A DNA stretch of 45,062 nucleotides. It comes from an uncultured Blastocatellia bacterium (GTDB taxonomy: Bacteria > Acidobacteriota > Blastocatellia > Pyrinomonadales > Pyrinomonadaceae). The position numbers were made by a program, and so were the translations under genes. Every line of letters begins with the position of its first letter. Within the stretch, counting starts at the first letter, position 1. The DNA is taken from NCBI GenBank assembly GCA_946480785.1, contig CAMLLD010000055.1, positions 1-45,062 on the forward strand. Reading direction: 5' to 3'. The notes under the pieces were generated by a model. The model saw only the letters and a list, made by a program, of their open reading frames with translations. It made no database searches and was not told the origin of the DNA. Shown in pieces: positions 27,201 through 34,202 of this stretch.

Positions 27201-27473
27201 TTTGCTTCACAAATCGCCGCCCTCGGCGTTGCGTGCGTGCTCGCGCTACCTCCGCTCGACAAAGCCTGGGCGGCGGAACTGTTAGCGAGCTTTACGAACG
27301 TTTTGACTCGCGACGAAATCAGTAGATCTGAATTGCTCGTGACTCTGACCGCTGCTCGCCGCCGGATTGACGAATACATTCGTGAACAGAACGTGAGCAG
27401 GGAGACGCAACAGGAGTTACCACAAGACATCTGTCTGTACCTGGACACGGAATGGAACGGTCGCCTCATATAG
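21261..27473 (+). CDS. Giant membrane STAND NTPase with degenerate C-terminal CHAT-like domain
   Basis: The protein has 2070 residues from the ATG at 21261; an in-frame TTG two codons earlier overlaps the previous stop. The N-terminus (about 1-110) looks like a winged-helix module. A STAND-type NTPase follows: Walker A GAGGVGKT at about 269-276 and Walker B RVLLIVDTCEEL at about 383-394. A very long helical region (about 560-1480) could be TPR-like but has no clear repeat. Four or five membrane helices lie at about 1497-1665. The last 380 residues resemble a CHAT domain (HPLRVEIDIPEG lead-in), but the catalytic His segment reads VHLVGGIES and the Cys segment reads ICVLQEEP, so both catalytic residues are missing. 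It is likely the energy-using sensor of the operon, tied to the membrane, with a pseudo-CHAT domain that docks CHAT partners (inference). Confidence 0.82.
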   Translation: MDAEPSVSLETYEKLIEQKTAEAKSRYRSRKLEAPDSNQLLWTALLPGWTIPLAQASGFPADDVTGYFDNLQKQHIVQKSELRDENDKQQATLYTMDEVARTDLINAYLESDTRYERLKTTLGEIGSSILDATGLRARLNNTPERLFDQLANATPAVARFAVLAAHATNRTALVAEFESRVELAFRRRESAAIRDWINTALPFSSLLLRLGDDSMKQALQRASQRVILLRREETDRRHLTNFYQRDEQLKAFEELMTGDDSSWALHFLGAGGVGKTMLMRKITVDWAKKYDAVAARVDFDYLRAEYPTLDPGMLLWAFSQELRAYANSESIRFFNKADRTFEDLRSQIQSEIQKGVRERATDRREFADAISAYCDALRLIPQRVLLIVDTCEELAKIGMGLTPVQNIHETFRILRALHDGPATLKDGPAQPGNGVPSLRVIFSGRRPLAKAGIDWVCPNAAQLDERPFLKLSQISGFTKPEAESFLRGTLKVDPKLIPAIIKRSPETCNAIKIESTKVLFKRDKKPRFNPYDLKLYADWSKEAPPPTVTQILETPPATQYVELRVIRRLHHESLKEALPAVALLGHFDRRVLQHVFPRKTPDQIEELFELLQQEEWINQRSVQDEAEGSNLILDIEPGIRTRLFVYYKDNAALRDIQPLAAEYLEKLTLEGNPSRHDWSLFDAALTVLEADRDRERVVRWWKQVDALMFANCLPEWIRNVTDRMQNEGGAAARRDPDAPSDVPPESRLRPAVLATYSSALLRSTPRIELRNAWRELKDVWVEMLKSAGTLADQMPELEARARAGFISASLQSGETTLDPYEIRRFWDMVRKFAAGPYQALIVTLQVYASIVAAFEALVEYAETRTWSERTIDPFTRKDLLELERLFAIPRETFKDKPQIKQLAGFALCLLGRAVAVLEPFNHFESNPNLEPDDFYLFVRALDLCEFAKPTPGKTAPWLDWVPPEDIASRVRLEFIRVSGARAPLKRIQNEMLTSASLFDVEDQSFSIPLRLSNVDNDRLHSAYLRLLSAERPLADNELVRYERALAALPDDLTANQQRSSSRRARDGELICNAHRLTPPLFVTVAELRAGRGHADEVLSKLAAVLGSRSKVDYETQLHISRACAQIIGQFRLREVGEKGGHLLGGSRSDVADRALVWKLDAQEGARVAQTIPSLPPELTPFTKRPRPERLEPGDVETLKWLHAIWQTRYVGDEPSATPVLEWARQNLNDEIDFAPAKTSYELLSVQLDCLEALDLATEYELLFRPSKWLLTRLTPKDFAGGGHLSAEQSLRLWLRWFARDRAQVARNPKPPEWILTVLGERRAAEIALHEADLLALRFPERAASLYRQARHWFELVADFTNAFVAVTAEGMCMPGTKAKVLATEATEIFDLLRISMAEPAVELIKHREKPPENWAPQCWRPLLTRYLLLQAAATSKRDIASISSEIIENYLPGAMSRRSDSIDTPVKWSADLATWLTNAVQPPTVLSRFWSATKQVGSVILVLASIFVIIGLLFRAFRWAFSFVVPTFARHNQGLQFVTLALGVTTLTLAIRLVSKVRRQKASLIHTAAESLDLTVSEEAPAEETVAEYSTWKLWLDFALVWIFFALFIGPYFSELVQRWGPPLLGGIVGAAAVLSMIYVFRGRFSRLTDYVTEIFLVLYWLVFTKICKLQLTISPATHESTSTYETPSEVPPLNVRLRREVSGRILGLLLGFSTRELTLDKPIQATGLEPYDALHEEFFAKSVQRTRSERRMLLGLYPFGGSVSKGSALPIRKPQSEFLTGLNLSLLRDGFGSFAKFVRRHPLRVEIDIPEGPANGVCWEAIVHTDPDSVDERDYATSACYRRALIQRRRMRERTKELSGLFFGESELARSLVTSWPKDSFRVASRDVLVEHQPQISIVHLVGGIESSYTSVGIRLEEESARLNTAMTETVVASDSLIRAEDLVRAFPNLQICVLQEEPRPIRAQRLDGDRRDAYSARLFASQIAALGVACVLALPPLDKAWAAELLASFTNVLTRDEISRSELLVTLTAARRRIDEYIREQNVSRETQQELPQDICLYLDTEWNGRLI

Positions 27474-27497
27474 CATAAGTCAAAGGAGTCGGGACGA

Positions 27498-30371
27498 ATG
27501 TCGCTCTTGGATTCAATCTCGCAATGGATCGATAAAGATCGGGAACAACTCACCTATAGCTGGATTCCTCAAGCGCAAGTTGACGCGCCGACGGCAACGC
27601 GGACACTGACGGCCGGCGTTCACTACATCCGTCTCCGCCTTGCGAGCATGTGTCTCAAGAAACAGACCGAGTGGTTCACGTCCTGGTATCCGGCGGTCCA
27701 TTCCGTGGTGCGGTTCGAATTTGGTAACCAAGTCGTAGAGATTCCGAACATCGCCGACGAAGCCAAGGTGGCTATGCAACGTACTCCTAACGGGAACATA
27801 GTCGCGCGAAATTTTGTGCTCACACCGTTGATGCCTTTTCAGGGAGGCATCGTCTCACTCAGCGCCGGATTGTTTGCCGTCCAGGGGCAGAATTATCTGA
27901 AGTCGGTGCTGAAGGTATTGGGAAAGTTTTCGAGCATGTTGAGCGTGCCGCAACTCTCACTTGCTTTGAACGTGGCTGAGCCGTTGGTTTCAGGCATTCA
28001 GGAAATATTCACCACCGCGAGCACGGGTATGCACCTCGGATTGCACGACTCGTTTTCAGAGGGACAGTTGCAGGACGGCTACTTTGCCGTGGTCCGTCGT
28101 CCGGCAGGCGCAGTCAAGCTCAATGAACTTTTTGTTGTCAATGACGTGCTTCATCAAGGCACGAGTCTCACGAACTCGCAACCATTTGCAGCGGCGGATC
28201 ACATGCTCTTCCGAGTCGAGTTACTGGATAAGCGTGACGACTGGGAAGGTTTGAGTTCGATTCAGGAACCTTTCAACGACGCGCTCAGGGCCCTGCCGGA
28301 TCAGACTCAGGCAACGCACTTCATGCGCACGGCGCTATTGCGCGCTACGTTATCACCCGACTTGACGGCCGTAGACAAACGCCGAGTTGTCGATCGCTTG
28401 CAGGAAAAGTATCAGCAAGCGAAAAAGATGCTTAGTTTCAGCGGCGCGGTTGAGACGACGGAAACACTCAAGCAGGTTATGCGGCAGCCAATGTCGGTGG
28501 AGTTAGCACTGGGACAAGGCGTGCCGACAGTTCCTGAAGTCTTTGCCTTCGGAGACTCAGAGAACGGACGTGCTATGCGACGCGCTGTAAATCCATACGA
28601 TAGGCTCGGCAAGGTACTTGGTACACGGGGTGGTCAAAACGTGAGCGGCCGTTTCTACGTTGAGCAAGCCTTCGAGGCCGGGAGAGTAGCCGGGACCAAA
28701 CTAATCGATTTGGACGAGCCCGAGTCGCCGTCTGCGAAAAAAGCTTCCTTCTACTTTGAAACGATAGGAGACGGAGTGCGAGGCAATCGCGTGAAGTTCG
28801 GCGCTGCGTTTGATCTCAGTTTCAATTACGGCGTCAACGGATCTCCATTGCTCATCATCGTCTCCGGCAAAGAGCTCTCGAAGTTAGTAGAAAGTGAGAA
28901 GGCCGAACTGGACGTCATAGTTATTCCGCGTGGCTTCACCCTGACAGACAGCAAATGGGCCCAACGCGCAACCTTCATCGACGGCGTGCTCCAGAACGAC
29001 GTCGTCTTTCATCTAAAGGCGCCGACTGAAGCCGTTGACGGCGCGGGCCTGAACATAATCTTCGAAACGAAAGGCGCAACGCTATACGAATTTTTCATTC
29101 CTTTCGAAATCGGAGCAACTCTCGATGACGCGGACGATACGCAATTCGAGGCGCCAAGCTTCGATCTTGATGATGTGGCCGTCGCGCGTGGATTCGAACA
29201 ACGCACGGCCCGCTTACTACTCTTCGCAGACGGAGAGAAACTGGTCGGGAGTTTCGAGAACCTCGACACGGAGGTCTCGTTTCCGATCCAGACTAAAAAC
29301 CTCACGCGTTCGTCTTTGGCTGACAGCCTGGCAGCGATCAAAGAGATTCTCGAGCCCGTAGCTTCACACACGATCTGGAACATCCTCGACGATCCGCTCG
29401 GAAAACCCGGCAACGCGGAACTCTTTGAGGGCTTCGTCGAGCAAGTGGCTACGGCGGGCTGGCAGTTGTACGAAAGCCTCGCCAGCGATCCGGAATTTGC
29501 GAAGGTCCTGAGCGCAATCGAGAGTCTGCCCCCGGGTAGCACGTTGAGCATCAAGACTGACTGCGCGTTTCTTCCTTGGGAGATCCTGTATCCCTCCGAC
29601 TTCAACTGGAAATATTCGCCGGAGATCAAAGCTCAACAACCAGTCCAGCCGCAGAGTTTTTGGGGCAGCCGCTTTGTCATCGAATGTCTGTTATCGGGTG
29701 CGCAGCAGACCTACAAGGTTCCCGCGATCACTCATAAAAATAGCCGGCCGTATGTGAGCCTTAATATTTATCCGCCGCTGGACGAAGATTTTCAGGGCCG
29801 CGAGTTTCTTCCCGGCGAGTCACACGAAAAGTTGCGGGCGGAGTTAGAGCCATTGATGCAGGCGGAATTGCACCGGAACGAAGCCGACATCAGACACGTC
29901 TTCGACGCGGCGAACTACAAGCCCACTGTGATCTACTTGTTGTGTCACGGCCAGAACGACAGAGCGCTCGATCCGAAGCAGCGCGAAAAGCTCGAGATAG
30001 ATAAGGAAAAATTCGTCGAGCCCGCTCAGGTGTACGTCAACAATAAATATCCCTGCGGGCCGATCATGTTTTTGAATTCGTGTAGCTCGGGCGCGTTTTC
30101 TCCTTTAGCGTTCTCCAGCTTCTTGACCAGATTTCGCAACAAGAACGCGGTCGGACTTATCGGCACCAGTTTTCCCGTGCCCATAACCTTCGGCTCGGCT
30201 TTTGGCCAGGAGCTAATACGCCGCTACCTGAAAGATCACCAGCCAATCGGACAAGCTCTCTACGAGTTGAGACGCGAGCAGATGATGAACGGGAATCCGA
30301 TTGGCCTGTTCTACACACTCCAGTGTCCGGCGGACATTACCTCGTTTAAACCAGAGGAAGTGACAATATGA
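27498..30371 (+). CDS. CHAT peptidase with large unrecognised N-terminal region
   Basis: The 957-residue protein has a C-terminal CHAT domain from about residue 655: FLPWEILYPSDF lead-in, His817 in IYLLCHG and Cys862 in LNSCSSG, so it should be active. The first 650 residues match nothing I recognise. They include beta-rich parts (about 30-110 and 420-570) and a hydrophobic but not clearly transmembrane stretch (about 115-180, with GGIVSLSAGLFAVQG). The ATG has AAGGAG ten bases upstream. It lies 24 bp after the giant STAND gene and shares a 4-bp ATGA overlap with the phosphoesterase gene. The N-terminal part probably gives target or partner specificity. Confidence 0.8.
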   Translation: MSLLDSISQWIDKDREQLTYSWIPQAQVDAPTATRTLTAGVHYIRLRLASMCLKKQTEWFTSWYPAVHSVVRFEFGNQVVEIPNIADEAKVAMQRTPNGNIVARNFVLTPLMPFQGGIVSLSAGLFAVQGQNYLKSVLKVLGKFSSMLSVPQLSLALNVAEPLVSGIQEIFTTASTGMHLGLHDSFSEGQLQDGYFAVVRRPAGAVKLNELFVVNDVLHQGTSLTNSQPFAAADHMLFRVELLDKRDDWEGLSSIQEPFNDALRALPDQTQATHFMRTALLRATLSPDLTAVDKRRVVDRLQEKYQQAKKMLSFSGAVETTETLKQVMRQPMSVELALGQGVPTVPEVFAFGDSENGRAMRRAVNPYDRLGKVLGTRGGQNVSGRFYVEQAFEAGRVAGTKLIDLDEPESPSAKKASFYFETIGDGVRGNRVKFGAAFDLSFNYGVNGSPLLIIVSGKELSKLVESEKAELDVIVIPRGFTLTDSKWAQRATFIDGVLQNDVVFHLKAPTEAVDGAGLNIIFETKGATLYEFFIPFEIGATLDDADDTQFEAPSFDLDDVAVARGFEQRTARLLLFADGEKLVGSFENLDTEVSFPIQTKNLTRSSLADSLAAIKEILEPVASHTIWNILDDPLGKPGNAELFEGFVEQVATAGWQLYESLASDPEFAKVLSAIESLPPGSTLSIKTDCAFLPWEILYPSDFNWKYSPEIKAQQPVQPQSFWGSRFVIECLLSGAQQTYKVPAITHKNSRPYVSLNIYPPLDEDFQGREFLPGESHEKLRAELEPLMQAELHRNEADIRHVFDAANYKPTVIYLLCHGQNDRALDPKQREKLEIDKEKFVEPAQVYVNNKYPCGPIMFLNSCSSGAFSPLAFSSFLTRFRNKNAVGLIGTSFPVPITFGSAFGQELIRRYLKDHQPIGQALYELRREQMMNGNPIGLFYTLQCPADITSFKPEEVTI

Positions 30372-31714
30372 ACGACAAGACCGTAACGCTCATCATCAGC
30401 GATCTGCACGTTGGCGGAGGAGAAAAGGATCCCGGCGACGATCATGTGTTCGACCAAAATCAGTTGAGAACTTTTGTAGACGAACAGGCCCAGACACCGG
30501 AAGGCAAAAAGGGCGACGTTGAATTGATCATCAACGGCGACTTTCTGGAATTTGCGCAAGTCTCCTCCAGTGTTTACAAGCTCGGCTCGGCCAGGTACTG
30601 GTGCTCGGAGGCGGAATCGCTGCAGAAGCTGCAAACGATCCTTACCGGACATCCGGACATTTTCGAAGCGTTCAAAAGATTTCAGGATTTAGGTAACCGT
30701 GTGACGATCGGCGCCGGAAACCATGACGTGGATCTCTATTGGCCCGCAGTGCAGGAACAACTGCGCAAGGTCGGCGGTCCCATCAACTTTGAAACCGGCG
30801 AGGTCTGGTACTCTCGTTACCAGAACAGGCTGCGCATCACGCATGGGCATATGTTCGATCCGGCGAACAAGTTCGAGCGCTGGAACGATCCGATTATTCC
30901 CAACGCTGACGGCGGCGTCGCGCGGTTGGAGATGTGTCCCGGAACGTTGTTCATGGTGAAATTCGTCAACTGGCTCGAAGAGAATGGTTACCCGTTCGCC
31001 GACAATCTGAAACCGGTCACGGCGTTGGGCAGAATTCTTTGGGGAGAAAAGAAGCTGGGTTTCCTGACCGTCGGTTGGATGCTGACGAGATTCACCACCC
31101 GTCATCCGAAAGTAGCGGCCAATATCAAGGAGCTAAACCAGCAACTGGGCCAAAAGCTGGTCGAGAAAATCAAATACGATCCGGAATTTGCGGCCGAGGT
31201 CACGGAATTGTACCGCCGTGTTCGCGATCCGCAAGCCACGGTAGAGGCAGTGCAATTGACTCTCGACAACGAAGACGCGCTGTTTCAATTTCTGACTGAG
31301 TTGTTACCGCGACTGGACCCGCAGGAATGGATGCCGGTATTCGATCGTTTCAGTCTCGGAGGCTCGTTGGGAATCCACGGTCCGGGCCGCACGCTGGCGA
31401 TTCAGGCGGGCAATAAGGTAGACAAAGAGTTTCTTTGGCAAAGGGCGGACGAGCAGTTTTTGCTCGACGGCGGAACGCAAATCATCGTCATGGGTCACAC
31501 CCATCAACCCGACGAAAGGCGCTCATCCACGGGCGGCGTTTATTACAATCCGGGTTCGTGGACGAGGTTTGTGGACTACGAACAGCACCCGGACCTGACG
31601 TTAAGCGACCTCACCAACGAAAAGGACTTCAGTTACGAGCTAAACTTCATCCGGGTCGAGCAACTCAACGACTCGCGCCTGACAAGCGAGAAAGTTACCT
31701 ACCGGACGCCCTGA
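30368..31714 (+). CDS. Calcineurin-like metallophosphoesterase
   Basis: The 448-residue protein has all the metal-binding motifs of the family in order: SDLHVGG (Asp12, His14), NGDFLEF near 57, GNHD near 118, HGH near 160 and GHTH near 376-379, followed by YYNPGSW. It is larger than a typical 250-residue member; an insertion at about 180-330 has helices and could bind a substrate or partner. No signal peptide or membrane helix is seen. The substrate cannot be read from the sequence; the family includes phosphodiesterases, nucleotidases and nucleases. The ATGA overlap with the CHAT gene shows it belongs to the operon, and it is the last gene of the island. Confidence 0.88.
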   Translation: MNDKTVTLIISDLHVGGGEKDPGDDHVFDQNQLRTFVDEQAQTPEGKKGDVELIINGDFLEFAQVSSSVYKLGSARYWCSEAESLQKLQTILTGHPDIFEAFKRFQDLGNRVTIGAGNHDVDLYWPAVQEQLRKVGGPINFETGEVWYSRYQNRLRITHGHMFDPANKFERWNDPIIPNADGGVARLEMCPGTLFMVKFVNWLEENGYPFADNLKPVTALGRILWGEKKLGFLTVGWMLTRFTTRHPKVAANIKELNQQLGQKLVEKIKYDPEFAAEVTELYRRVRDPQATVEAVQLTLDNEDALFQFLTELLPRLDPQEWMPVFDRFSLGGSLGIHGPGRTLAIQAGNKVDKEFLWQRADEQFLLDGGTQIIVMGHTHQPDERRSSTGGVYYNPGSWTRFVDYEQHPDLTLSDLTNEKDFSYELNFIRVEQLNDSRLTSEKVTYRTP

Positions 31715-31746
31715 GCCCCCGCAGTCTTCTTTACCCCATAAAGAGC

Positions 31747-31776
31747 TTGACGAAAATGAAGCACAAAGCGTAAGCT
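31747..31776 (+). promoter_or_regulatory. Possible promoter for the FAD oxidoreductase pair
   Basis: TTGACG (31747-31752) and TAAGCT (31771-31776) are 18 bp apart, just before the oxidoreductase gene. The -10 is a poor match. A small AT-rich hairpin (TCTTTA-CCCCA-TAAAGA, 31728-31744) lies upstream and might end the previous operon. Confidence 0.3.
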
Positions 31777-31805
31777 TTTCCGGTTGCTTTGCGAGGTAAA
31801 GACCT

Positions 31806-32957
31806 TTGAGTGATTCACGAACTAGTTGTGACGTGACCATCATCGGCGCTGGACTCGCCGGTCTTCAGTGCGCCCGCCTGCTCGCCCGCAGAGGCTTGCG
31901 CGTCCTCCTCGTCGATCGCAAGAACGCGCTCGATCAAAAGATTCATACGACCGGAATATTTGTGCGCCGCACGCTTCTCGATTTCGATATTCCCGACGAC
32001 TGTCTGGGACCGCCCATTAAACACGTCACGCTCTATTCACCCGCGCAGCGTTCCATCGAATTCGTCAGCGAACACGAGGAATTTCGTGTCGGACGCATGG
32101 GCCAACTTTACCAGCGTTACTTACAGCAATGCGTGCTCGCTGGTGTTCAGTGGCTGCCGGAAACGAGTTACCTCGGACATGTTTCGTCGAATGGCCAACT
32201 CACAGTCCGTCTCTCCGCGGGAGACGTCACGACGCGCTACCTGATCGGAGCTGACGGCGCCCGCTCTCGCGTCGCTCGCGACTTACAGCTCGACCAAAAC
32301 CGCGAATGGATCGTTGGCATCGAACAAGTTTTTTCGGGCGCTGTCCACGATGGTCCACCGCGTCTACTTTGTTTTCTCGAACCCGACCTCGCTCCTGGTT
32401 ATATCGCCTGGATCGCACACGATGGCGAAGAGACACATCTGGGCGTCGGCGGTTATCCCTCGCGCTTCGATCCGTCAACTGCGCTCGAAACATTCCGCGC
32501 GCGTGTCGCCAATATCGTCGACCTCAAGAACGCAAAACAGATCGAGCGTCGCGCCGGCTACATTCCCGTCGGTGGCGTGCTACGAAACATCGCCAACACT
32601 AACGGACTGCTGCTCGGCGACGCCGCGGGCGCAGTATCACCGCTCACCGCGGGCGGATTGGATCCATGTATGCGGCTCTCCGCCTTGGCCGCGCACGTCG
32701 TGGGCGAGTATTTGTCGAGTGGCAACCCGCAAGCGTTGAGCGTCTATTCGGGAGAGTTGTTCCGGGCCAGGTTCGCCTCGCGCTTATGGGCGCGTCGCAT
32801 TGCCTCCACACTTACGCAGCGCCAACTGCTTGAGTTAGGCTGCGCCGTCCTGCGTCTGCCACTACTCAACCGGCTGGCTCGGCACGTTTTCTTTGGCCGC
32901 GGTTCGTTTCCGGATGTTGAGGTAATGGAGAGTCATGCTATTTTTGAAAACACATGA
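31806..32957 (+). CDS. FAD-dependent oxidoreductase, geranylgeranyl-reductase-like
   Basis: This 383-residue flavoprotein shows the N-terminal dinucleotide fold IIGAGLAGLQCARLLARRG with an acidic strand end at VLLVDR, then LIGADGARSRVAR and GLLLGDAAGAVSPLTAGGL. These are the three FAD motifs of the PHBH/geranylgeranyl reductase superfamily. The substrate is not evident. The start is a TTG at 31806 with GAGG nine bases upstream; a GTG nine codons later is an alternative. It overlaps the next oxidoreductase gene by 4 bp (ATGA), so the pair probably acts in one pathway. Nothing ties it to the upstream peptidase island except direction. Confidence 0.8.
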   Translation: MSDSRTSCDVTIIGAGLAGLQCARLLARRGLRVLLVDRKNALDQKIHTTGIFVRRTLLDFDIPDDCLGPPIKHVTLYSPAQRSIEFVSEHEEFRVGRMGQLYQRYLQQCVLAGVQWLPETSYLGHVSSNGQLTVRLSAGDVTTRYLIGADGARSRVARDLQLDQNREWIVGIEQVFSGAVHDGPPRLLCFLEPDLAPGYIAWIAHDGEETHLGVGGYPSRFDPSTALETFRARVANIVDLKNAKQIERRAGYIPVGGVLRNIANTNGLLLGDAAGAVSPLTAGGLDPCMRLSALAAHVVGEYLSSGNPQALSVYSGELFRARFASRLWARRIASTLTQRQLLELGCAVLRLPLLNRLARHVFFGRGSFPDVEVMESHAIFENT

Positions 32958-34123
32958 ACACGGATTTGCTAATCATTGGCGCGGGGCCGTTCGGGCTCGC
33001 GCTGGCGGCGCAGGCGGCGCACGACGGAATAGAGCACGTTATCGTAGGTAAGCCGATGGGGTTTTGGCGCGAGAACATGCCCAAGGGTATGTTTCTGCGC
33101 TCCGCGTGCGATTGGCATCTCGATCCGCAGAACGAGCATACGATTGAGGCGTTTCTCCGCACGCAGGGTAAGACACCGAAAGATGTGGAACCGCTCTCGC
33201 TCGAGTTTTATCTTTCGTATGCGGAGTGGTTTCGACAACAGAAGAATATTGAACCGCTACCTGTTTACGTCGAACAGATCGATCGTCTGCAAACTAACGA
33301 CTTCTCTGACGAGACTCACGGTTTCATCGCAACCACCGCTACCGGCGAAACGATAGAAGCAAAGCGCGTCGTGCTTGCGCCGGGTTTCAAACACTTTGCG
33401 AACTTTCCAAGCGAGCTGACAGTCAAACTACCGCGCGGTCGTTACCAACACACCTCAACTTTCGTCGACTTCCGCAACGCCAACGACAAACGCTTTCTCA
33501 TCATCGGCGGACGACAAAGCGCTTACGAATGGGCGGCACTCCTCCTCGAAGCGGGCGCAAAAGCAGTGCACCTTTCACACCGCCACGCGAGCCCCGCCTT
33601 CGACGTCGCCGACTGGTCCTGGGTGAATGAATTGGTCGACAACATGGCCGCAGATCCCAATTGGTTCCGCCGTTTGTCGCAAACAGAAAAAGACGAGGTC
33701 AGCCATCGCCTGTGGGCCGAAGGTCGCCTGAAACTCGAACCATGGCTCGCGCCGCGTCTCAACGACGATCGCGTCCACATCCACCCACAGACTCAGCTTG
33801 TTACTTGCAAAGAAACAGCGAACGGCGATCTCGAAGTAGTGGTCAGCAACGGCGAAACGATCAACGTCGACACGATAGTTCTCGCCACCGGTTACAAAGT
33901 CGAGATCACACGGTTACCAATTCTCTCGCCCAACCTCATGACGAGACTCGAAACTCGCAACGGCTTTCCCGTCCTCGACAATCACTTCGAAACTTCCATT
34001 CCCGGCCTGTTCATTACCAGCATGCCGGCGGCGCAAGACTTTGGTCCGTTCTTCGGCTTCACGATCTCCGTACGCACCTCAGCGAAGTTGATCTCCCAAC
34101 GACTGCTCGCACCCCGAAGCTGA
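32954..34123 (+). CDS. Flavin-dependent monooxygenase-like NAD(P)/FAD oxidoreductase
   Basis: The 389-residue protein has an FAD motif at the N-terminus (LLIIGAGPFGLALAAQAA), a second dinucleotide motif near residue 180 (FLIIGGRQSAYEWAALLLEAG) for NAD(P)H, and VLATGYK near 310, the ATG-type motif of flavin monooxygenases and lysine/ornithine N-hydroxylases. FWRENMPKGMFLRS fits the substrate/FAD region of that group. The exact substrate is unknown. Its ATGA overlap with the preceding flavoprotein gene suggests coupled synthesis. Confidence 0.78.
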   Translation: MNTDLLIIGAGPFGLALAAQAAHDGIEHVIVGKPMGFWRENMPKGMFLRSACDWHLDPQNEHTIEAFLRTQGKTPKDVEPLSLEFYLSYAEWFRQQKNIEPLPVYVEQIDRLQTNDFSDETHGFIATTATGETIEAKRVVLAPGFKHFANFPSELTVKLPRGRYQHTSTFVDFRNANDKRFLIIGGRQSAYEWAALLLEAGAKAVHLSHRHASPAFDVADWSWVNELVDNMAADPNWFRRLSQTEKDEVSHRLWAEGRLKLEPWLAPRLNDDRVHIHPQTQLVTCKETANGDLEVVVSNGETINVDTIVLATGYKVEITRLPILSPNLMTRLETRNGFPVLDNHFETSIPGLFITSMPAAQDFGPFFGFTISVRTSAKLISQRLLAPRS

Positions 34124-34202
34124 CAATTTCTTCTCCTCCAACCAGCTTCAGTGATATAACTCCCCCGCCGTCTCTTAATTCATCACAACAGGAGGATCGC
34201 TC

